Shown here piece after piece: positions 55,901 to 64,000 of a stretch of 64,000 bases of DNA. The notes beneath the pieces are model-generated. The model was given only the letters and a program-made list of their open reading frames with translations, ran no database searches and was not told the origin of the DNA. The translations under genes and the position numbers were made by a program. Source of the DNA: Alosa alosa (lineage: Eukaryota; Chordata; Actinopteri; Clupeiformes; Clupeidae); NCBI RefSeq assembly GCF_017589495.1, contig NC_063198.1, forward strand, positions 21,570,862-21,634,861. The letters run 5' to 3'. The first letter of the stretch is position 1. Every line of letters begins with the position of its first letter.

Positions 55901-58900
55901 TACAGACACTGTTTTGAAACATTCCAGGGAGTTGCATATATGTGGGCCTTAAGTTCAAAATCAAAATTCAAAATTGCCTCGTTAACTAATATGAATTGGA
56001 TTCCATTTCATCATAATGGCTTATCATAACCAGATAAGGAGTCATCTGTTAACACTTTATCAGCCTAATATTTCCAAAAGGATTTGATTTATCCTTAGTG
56101 TTTAGGTTTAGGTAAGGTTAGGCATAACATTCACAGAGTAGATTTGACAGTGTTAGTCTGTGTTATGATTAGTGGACTGTTTTTATCCATCAACATCCTG
56201 CAGGAATCTAATGAATATTTTTTTTTAGTAAACTGAGTTTCTTAATCTCTATTAGACACTCCTTCTTAGTTTACTCATAATTTGACAAAATGCAAATATT
56301 TTTTTTAAGTCATGTACCACAAAGGCTCCTCCAACCCAAATGCTGCAAAAAGTGAAATATTCTCTTTCGAATTTTGTTTGAGATGAATTCATTTGTTCTT
56401 CACAAGGACAGTCCATATTGTATGAGATGTGCTTGGCGTGGTGAGCACAAGCTGATGTAGGTGTGAAACCATAATGGACCTGGCACACAGAAATCTGTCA
56501 TTTCAGACGAAGGAGGACACGTTTAGAGAGAGCTAAGACAATAGAGATAGGGCTCTTGACAGAGGCAATGCCAGTGAATGTCAGAGGCTATACTCAAACC
56601 ACACGCCTCTACACACATGTAGCACTTACACAATAGCAAGCACACACAGTGCAAGGTTATAGCATTCAGAATGTAATGCATGTCCCTACTAATCTTTTGA
56701 AAAATGACTCTAGTCTGTGGCACATCCAGAGAGTCAGAGAAGCTTACTTCAAAAGAATGTGTGATAGTTTTGTACTATGGTGAGACATTTTATCATGGCA
56801 TTTTATTAGTCATTATTCTTGACACTGAAGAAATAAAAAGAAAATGTTGAATCAGCTTTCTTAATTAAATTCAAATGCATCTTATGGTTCATGTTCATTT
56901 TGATAGTTACCATGGCTACGACAGAAACTTTTCTTTTCATTCATTCTTTCTTTAGGATGAAATAAATGTATAATCAAAGGGACACATGAACTTGAGAGAA
57001 AGGGTTTATTTCTTGGGTTTTCAATTGAGCCATAAATTAACATTTTTTATCTTCATGATTTCACTGCCTTAAAATACATTGCTGTTTATGGCTTCATTTG
57101 ATTTCTGGTGGAAATGCTATGTACATAGCACCTTGGAATACTATTTACAAGACAAAATAAATCCAAATGAGAATATTCTGGTTAGATTCATACACAAAGA
57201 AGACAAACCTTGCTAGGAAAAAAAAACTTCATTCAACAGAATGAAGCATTAGAAATCAAAGCGTAAAAAAATAACAGTAAGAATAAAAATGCTTATAACA
57301 GCAACACCATTAACAATAACAGGAACGACAACAACAATGACAACAATAAAACAGTTTTATGCTAGTATAATTCTGCAAAAAAAATAAATAAAGTAAATAA
57401 ATATAAAAAGCTGCAACCACCCCATATCACCCCAAGTCCAAAAAGGAAACAAAATGAAAAGAAAGGTATGGCAAACATATGATATACCGCATAGTCCAGG
57501 TCAGTGCTATCATGGTGACATGGTATTGCAAAGACACCTCTCACTCTATTAAAAAACAAAGGCTACATGAATGGACGAAGAAGATGGTGAGGCCTAAAAG
57601 ACAGCTTTAGCCTCTTTAGTCTAAGGACAGGTTATGAAAGCTCGGGGGAACACATTTATGGCATCAGAGAGGCTGGAAGTGGCTACACACAGATTCTAAA
57701 GGTTACAAGCAGTTTATGAAGACAAAATGAGGAGCAGTCCAAGAAAGCTGAAAGAGATCTTAATGATGAGTTGATAAGGAATTAGGGGGCTCTCTGGGAC
57801 AACTGCCCCCCTGAGATTAATGCTTTGACCACAGGGCTGTATATTGGGCCTTTTGCCCCCTCCTGGTTTTTGCCACCCTGTTCATTTTTACAAACATTAT
57901 GCAGAGACAGGAGGTGTTTCTAGACAAAGTGGTTAGAGATGTTCTAAAATGGAATGAAATGCTACCACTGTCTATGTTACTTTCATTCTGGACACATATG
58001 AAAATGAAAATTTTTGTCATGTGGGGTCTATATACCACAGCTGATCAAATTAGTTTGGATGATTCTGGAGTGTAACACCTCCTGCCCTCCATTTAACACT
58101 TCTAGATGAGCTGAAGGTATGGAGATCGGCAGAGGCTGTCTTGGAAGACAATCCATGTGGAAGAAGCAATAGTGAAGCAAGAGTGGATAAAAGGAAACTT
58201 TTCTTGAGAAGGATCTAATAACAGTCACCTCTGGATTTGTCCTACTGTATCATTACAGTCCTCTTCATATCAAGAGAACAAGGGGCGGACAGACAAGGGA
58301 TCCTAGTGAACAAGTAGGCAAAACTGTACAGACCCCTGTCTCTGCTGTGCGCGGATATCAAAACTTTTCACATAACAGTTAATGAGACGAAAAGCCACTG
58401 GAAGCACGTGGATGTGGTAGTTTAGTATATCTGCTCATATTTTTCAGAAGCGGAAAAATCACAGATTTTACTCAGGGGTTACAAGTACTAGCGAAGTCCT
58501 TATGCGTCACAGGGACTATCATAAAGATCTTTGTGGCTCATCTCAGTTACGTCTGTGGTGCTCGAATGCCTGCCTCTTTGACAAAGCCCACAAATGACTT
58601 TTTTCTTTGCTTAAACTGTACATCAAAATCACTATTCATCTATACAAACACCAATATTGCTAATCAGTGTTTTGTCCATGAATGCAGCTTTTACCGCAAG
58701 CTGTTATCTCATAGGTCGTATGATATCTTAGAAACACATTTACAATCCCTGTGCTCATATTTGATTATTGATGACTAGATACATAACCTAAAAACTAAAC
58801 TGGTGAGAACATTTCTTGGATATATTTTTATTTTGGGCTTTGCTAGTTTTCCGCACAATGCCAAGCTACAGAAATCTCTAAATGCCTTCATTCCAAACAG

Positions 58901-59755
58901 ACATTGAAGTGTCCAACGTTTCCTTTAGGGTTGAATCAATGTGTTGAGCATTGCTATATAGACCCTAGTTGCTTTTGTGCTTACGGTACATGTTTGCTGG
59001 AATTGGCACCTCCAGTGAGCATTAGATCAAAGAGTAGATCGAAAGCTCACTGTCCTGGCCAATAGGTTTGCTGCTCTTACTGGTATCCAGGTCTGCTGGG
59101 AGCCTTTTTGGCATTAATTAGTAAGTCTTAGTATACAGCCACATGTCTTATGGTAGGACGAGTCATTCCAGACAGAACAACTTTAGTGCTTCTTAGATCT
59201 AAAATGTTCATGATTAGGAATTTAAGTTTAGTCTTTGATTGGTCGTGATCAGTTTCCAATAGATCCTATTCTTCACAGTTTGGGTCCAGCACTCTGTACT
59301 CGTTACAGTCTCAAGCATTTGATCACCGAGGCGAATGTTAAATGCCAAGATACTAAAGTAACTGAGTGACGGGTCATAAAACGTTAAAAGACTTGATTTG
59401 TTTTTAAAAGCGTATGAGCACAAATTTTAGCATTTTTAATTGTTGGCAGTCAAATTTCTTACGACTAAACATTACACTACACAGCTTTGTGGTAGACTCA
59501 CACACAGTTGATCATTATAGGAACAAGATGACAAGGACCAAGGCTGTCTATTATGCAAGTGATGCTTCCCACAGCTGTGGAAGGTGCACTGCTGTCCAAA
59601 AGATGTATGGTTTGTCAGTTTGTTTTTTCTGCAGCTATGGCATCTTGTCCGTTTGAGTATCGTCTATGCATGTATATTTGTTTGTTTGTGTGTGCTTGCA
59701 TGTGTAGGTGTGTTGCTGTTTGTGGTGCTTATATAAGCTAGGGTGAGTTGAAGGT

Positions 59756-59790
<35 letters not shown>

Positions 59791-60800
59791 TTCTGTCCAT
59801 CTGGCCACCTGAGGAGTGAGCGTTTTCGGGTCGCGCTGTTCAGCGGGAGTGCTCCGTCTTTTCTTTTGAGTTTCAGTGTCAGCGTCAACATTAGCTCAGC
59901 AGTCCAGCAGAGAGTGGACTTGTGTGTGTGTGTGTGTGTGCGGGAAGAGAGTAGGCTTGTGTGTGTGTGTGTGTGTGTGTGTGTGGGCAGAGAGTGGGTT
60001 ATGTCACAGACCATCCACACACAGTGGTGTTGTGTTGTGGGCCATTGGAGGGGGAGAGGGGGCACTCACCCATCCACCCACAGTCACCTTAGAAGGCATG
60101 AGTTGACATCACAGATAAACTAGACTACTCACTCCACAACGCCTCCTCCACCTTCCCTCCAGCCCCATTCCCCTCAGAGAGATACGTGAGCTGAAATGGA
60201 ATCAGTCCATCCCCTCATGTTTTCCACTTGTAATCGCAAGGCTGGGACATAGCTCATGTGGAGATGACTTGCGCTTGACTAATGTAGAGTGCTAACGAAA
60301 AGGGCATAAGTTCTGGTGAAAGCGAACAAGCTCACTGACAACCTGCTGAATGCCATGCACATTATGGCAGAGTGAACACTGTGGATTACTACAAGATGCA
60401 GAACTTGGCTGGGACTGGTCCACCATGCATGAAACTATATGAAAGCTCAGACACAAAATTTTAGTGAGATGAACTTTGACCTTTGACCCTTGACCCTAGT
60501 GAACACTGAGCCCAGTGAGAGTTTACTGATGAAAGTATGTCCCAGCCTTACAAGTGAAATGCTGTCCAAATTGATCCATGGCAGGGCCTATTAATTGCTA
60601 TTAATTAAGACCCTTTCTCTCTGTCCATTCAGTCATTCATTCATCTCTAGAATCCCAAGGAAATTTGCCACACAACAGCTGAACGGGGACAAGTCATGAC
60701 CTCCATCTCTCCCCCCTCCAACTCTCACAGCTCTCAACAGCCTAGTAAGGCAGCCCCAGGAGAGAGCGTGGTGGATGAGGGGTGGGGAGTGGCATGAGCT
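55900..60800. other. Spacer, possibly including a long nckap5l 3'UTR
   Basis: No conserved protein was recognised. The minus-strand gene ending at 60802 must have its 3'UTR here. Inverse AATAAA words occur near 57006 and elsewhere, so its length cannot be fixed. Contents include an AT-rich tract at 57240-57410, GT microsatellites at 59759-59788, 59925-59940 and 59957-59983, and otherwise unique-looking sequence. Confidence 0.45.
59757..59985. repeat. Three (GT)n tracts
   Basis: GT dinucleotide runs at about 59759-59788, 59925-59940 and 59957-59983 are separated by unique sequence. Cys/Val-rich open frames here are repeat translations. Confidence 0.9.
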
Positions 60801-60801
60801 C

Positions 60802-61624
60802 TTAGCCTTGGCTGCCACAGGACGAGAGGCTGTCGTAGAGCGAGTCACTCAGGGACTCCGGCGTCTCCAGGGCCTGCGGCCGGCTCGGGGAAAGGATGTC
60901 GTCCGGTCGCTCCTTGACCAGCTCCAGTCCACCCTCCTTGCTCACCTCCGGCCCCCCCGGGATACGGCTCTTCCCCCTCCGGCTCAGCCCCATTTGGGGG
61001 GCCAATGGGAGACTGCTGGGATCCACCTCTCTGGGTCCCTGAGGCACGGCCTGTTTCTGGAACAACACACAGACACATCATACACTGGCTAATACATACT
61101 ACTTTAATACAGTAATATACATGCATGGTGTATGTTTCTATACATGTACAGTATGTCTACTCATATATGCACAGTCAATTTAAAAGTACAATTGCGTGTG
61201 GGTCTACAGACCTGGTCTGAATACTGCCAGAAATTAGAATTACTGCCAGAAATACGGCCAGATACTAGTAATTTATATTTAAAAAATGGAGTCATATTTG
61301 GAAGATTCACACTTCCTTCAGAAATGGCCAGTTTATGGGTAGTTTCACAATTGGGGTAAGTGCTTTATATCATGTCTGAAAGAAAGACCTTTAAAGCATG
61401 ACAGGACATAAAAGAGACATTGACCTTGAACAAAAGCCTCCATTCTCCTTAGTCCCTCCTTTATCTTGTATCAAGTTCAGAAACAAACAGCCAGGGAAGG
61501 GGAGGAGAGAGAGGAGAGCTGGAAGCGTAGTCAATAGATACAGCACTTTTTTTGAATAATTTCCATGGCAACACCTGTTCTGGCTTGTCAGAAAGTTCTT
61601 GGCAATGAGTGTCATCTCTAGCTA

Positions 61625-61692
<68 letters not shown>

Positions 61693-64000
61693 CTCTCACT
61701 CTTTTCTCTCTCCTTCTCCCACTTGCATTTTCCCATCTTCTGCTCGCTTAGTCACAGGTGTGACTGCACCATCCAGGGAAAGGTGTGACATGAGAAGTGA
61801 TAAGTGATGCTCTAGGAGAGGGCTGCTACCACGCAGACACAATGTGAATGGTGCATGCTAATGACTTCATTGGATGTGCTAGTCTGTGGATGAATACACA
61901 TCTCAGAATATCTCCTTCTCGTGGGCTCAGGCTGTGACTAGTCTGTGCAGAACACGTTTGAGGAATTGCATGTGTTTATGTATGTGGTTTGTGGGTGTCT
62001 GTGTGTACGTGCATGCATTTCACAGGTGTGGGTGAATGGGTCAGATTACTCCTCTCGTATTCACAAAATAACCCTTTTTTGTGTTCATGGATGAAGCAAG
62101 ATGAAGTCGTTTAGTGAAGCAGCCATGCATATTTCAGTTTTATTCCCAACCTCCCACACAATATCTGACTGAAAAATGATTCATCCTTGCCATCCTTCCA
62201 GAGTGTCAGAGGGCAATTTAAATCAAAAGATGATCAAGAAGTGACTTGCCCTTTCACTTCAGGCCTTTTGTTAATGATGTATGTCAAAAAGGCCTTTCGT
62301 TACGGAATGTACAGATATATACAGTGAAACCCCTGACATCTAGCCCTGATTACTGATTACCTGTGCAGGCTCGGTCTGCTAACGGTGTCCACACATACGT
62401 GACCAAACAGACTCGTGCACATTGACTGCGCATGTGCATGTGTGTACAAGCACTGGCTTGGAGTCAAGAGAAAACAGAATATTTATGCAATTTATTTTTC
62501 TAGCAGATGCTTTCATGCCAAACAAATTCAAGTGCATTGTGCATTTTCCTTAGTATGTTTGCTGTAGATTCACCGGATGAAGAGCTATCATTTCAAAGAC
62601 TGTGACTGGGTGATTTGTGTGTGCCCCAAGAGACAATTAACAACATTTACATTTACATATATTCATTTAGACACTTTTATCCAAAGCATCTCACAAAAAC
62701 AACCACAAGTAAACAAAAGTGGAAACACTAATGAGCATGTCCATGTCCTTATTACGCAATGCCTTGTCTGCTGGAGGGTACTTAGACCTTAAGTCAGTGG
62801 TCAGTGACTAGTCAGTGGTAAGTGGTAAGTTGTACTAGGTGGTAAGTAGACAGTATGTCTGCCCTTATGCCTTGTAATGATTGTAGAGACTTAACTGTGA
62901 GTACTGAAAATATAGAGTGCTTACAGCCTTTGTAGGGCACACTGAGGCCTATAGAACTGTCACATTCACGTATTGTGGAGGATGAACATATGAGTCAACT
63001 TTCAGATGAAATGGCTGGCAACATCAAAGCACTGAATTCGGTTCCAAAGGATTACGAGCACTAAGAAGCAATCTGTACTCACTGTGATTTTAGTCACCAG
63101 ATGAAAGCGTCAATGAACTGACTAACTGTAAAGTGGGATGATGACTTACCCTTCTGGATGGCGTTCCTTGCCCAGATGGCTCCAGATCTCCTTGGACACC
63201 GATGTAGACGTCTGCAGGACCCGCTGATCCCTTCAGGTTGGGGAAGGTCCAGTTCTTAGATGGTGGGGGTTGCATATGGGCCCCATAGGCATCAATGTCT
63301 ACAAAATGAAGCAACAGTCATCACAGTCATACTGGCCAGTCTGTTGTTGGGGGCTGACTATGACTCATTTAAAATACAGTAATTTCTAAGGTAGTGTGAG
63401 ATAATTAGGACAAAAGCTGTTTCACTGTTTAATTATGATTCTGACAGGGTAACAATGCAGGGGAATGAAAGTGGATTTGGCATTCAGTGCTGCAGCAGTA
63501 GGACTCTTTCATTTTATAGAAGGTGTTCTGGTTCAATCCCAAAGAGAAAATATGGAATACATTGTACATTACATCAGGTAAATGTTTGGATAAGTGGACC
63601 AATCTAGTATCTGGCAAGTGAATAAATGGGAAATGAAACGTTTTGATATAAGCTGAAAGGCTGAAAAGCATATTACAGCTCGGTATTTGGACGTTTGACT
63701 ATCTGGACAGGTAAAATGATAGCACTGAGTGCAATCCTTCTTTCTTTCTATGGCTATGACATATCTTATGAAATTAGCCTAGGGTTATTCCAGGAAAGAG
63801 CACAGGGATGACAGTTCTCCATCAAAGCTTGCCTTCATGGATGGTGCTGGAGAGATGCATGCTGGGCCCTTTCCCCTCGAGGCCTCCGCCATACAGCGCA
63901 GATGGGTTCACCTCCTCCAGGGACGACAGCTCTCTCTCCAGAGTGCGCGCCTTTCGTGGAACCTTCATTAGGGGTCCGTGTTTCCCTTGGGAAGCGGAAA
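60802..64000 (-). CDS. nckap5l: Nck-associated protein 5-like, C-terminal exons (partial)
   Basis: The minus-strand coding exons in the window are 64000-63833 (continues beyond the edge), 63298-63150 and 61056-60802. The first contains KVPRKARTLERELSSLEEVN. The second encodes DIDAYGAHMQPPPSKNWTFP and continues through GPADVYIGVQGDLE. The last ends ETPESLSDSLYDSLSSCGSQ plus G and stop, which matches what I know of the NCKAP5/NCKAP5L C-terminus. Phases agree. The intron after 63833 starts with GC (AAG|GCAAGC), a minor but accepted donor class. The sequence is low in folded structure and rich in Pro/Ser/Gly. NCKAP5L is reported at centrosomes and microtubules. I chose NCKAP5L over NCKAP5 because tmbim6 is also in this window, as in the human 12q13 neighbourhood. 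Only the 3' end is visible. Confidence 0.65.
61629..61703. repeat. (CT)n microsatellite in nckap5l intron
   Basis: About 35 CT dinucleotides in the intron between the last two coding exons. The Arg/Glu-repeat open frame on the other strand is an artefact. Confidence 0.95.
62642..62702 (-). repeat. SINE 3'-tail fragment
   Basis: ACATTTACATTTACATATAT followed by TCATTTAGACACTTTTATCC and AAAGCATCTCACA is the inverse of the common teleost SINE tail (compare the plus-strand tail near 7285-7336). The head is missing. Confidence 0.6.

Noticed and set aside
61461..61736. Arg/Glu-repeat protein on the minus strand
   Set aside because: It is the translation of a (CT)n microsatellite.
1..64000. CRISPR array, operons or prokaryotic features
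   Set aside because: There are no regularly spaced identical repeats, and genes are intron-split vertebrate genes.

Overview
The window is nuclear DNA from a ray-finned (teleost) fish. Vertebrate genes are split into short exons with canonical GT-AG borders. Introns and spacers are AT-rich and packed with repeat types common in teleosts: hAT, Tc1/mariner-like, TTAA-target MITEs, L2/CR1-type LINEs, tRNA-headed SINEs, and a hairpin-ended family that looks Helitron-like. The species cannot be fixed from the sequence. All gene models were spliced by eye. They keep frame through every junction, but no search was run.

Layout. 1-3650: spacer with no convincing gene. 3660-17680 (+): tmbim6 (Bax inhibitor-1), with a non-coding exon 1, nine coding exons (237 aa) and a poly(A) signal at 17660. 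17700-29640: a repeat-rich block. It holds a diverged second copy of the tmbim6 3' end plus the first exon of the next gene, L2 LINEs and stacked TIR elements. 27700-42290 (+): a single-pass type I cytokine receptor alpha-chain gene (393 aa, WSDWS, short tail with a Pro-rich box 1), closest in feel to the IL-5R/IL-13R/GM-CSFR alpha group. Its 6.75 kb intron before the membrane exon contains one Helitron-like element inserted inside another. 42300-48680: spacer with a three-deep transposon nest and a hAT element inside a SINE. 48683-49544 (+): naa80, the actin N-acetyltransferase, with its 5' exon not found. 50220-55620 (-): a lypd1-like GPI-anchored Ly6/uPAR protein, tail-to-tail with naa80. 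55900-60800: spacer or long 3'UTR. 60802-64000 (-): the last three coding exons of a Nck-associated protein 5-like gene (nckap5l), running off the window edge.

Gene relationships. The genes are not an operon and have unrelated jobs: ER calcium/stress, cytokine sensing, actin acetylation, a GPI-anchored neural-type Ly6 protein, and a microtubule/Nck-associated scaffold. The order is informative. In human, TMBIM6 adjoins NCKAP5L, while LYPD1 adjoins NCKAP5, so a lypd1-like gene beside nckap5l suggests an old duplicated block that kept both partners in fish. The most interesting structural signals are the nested Helitron-like insertion with a reconstructable empty site and no target duplication, the tmbim6/receptor tandem duplication, and two features of the receptor gene that could yield truncated isoforms.
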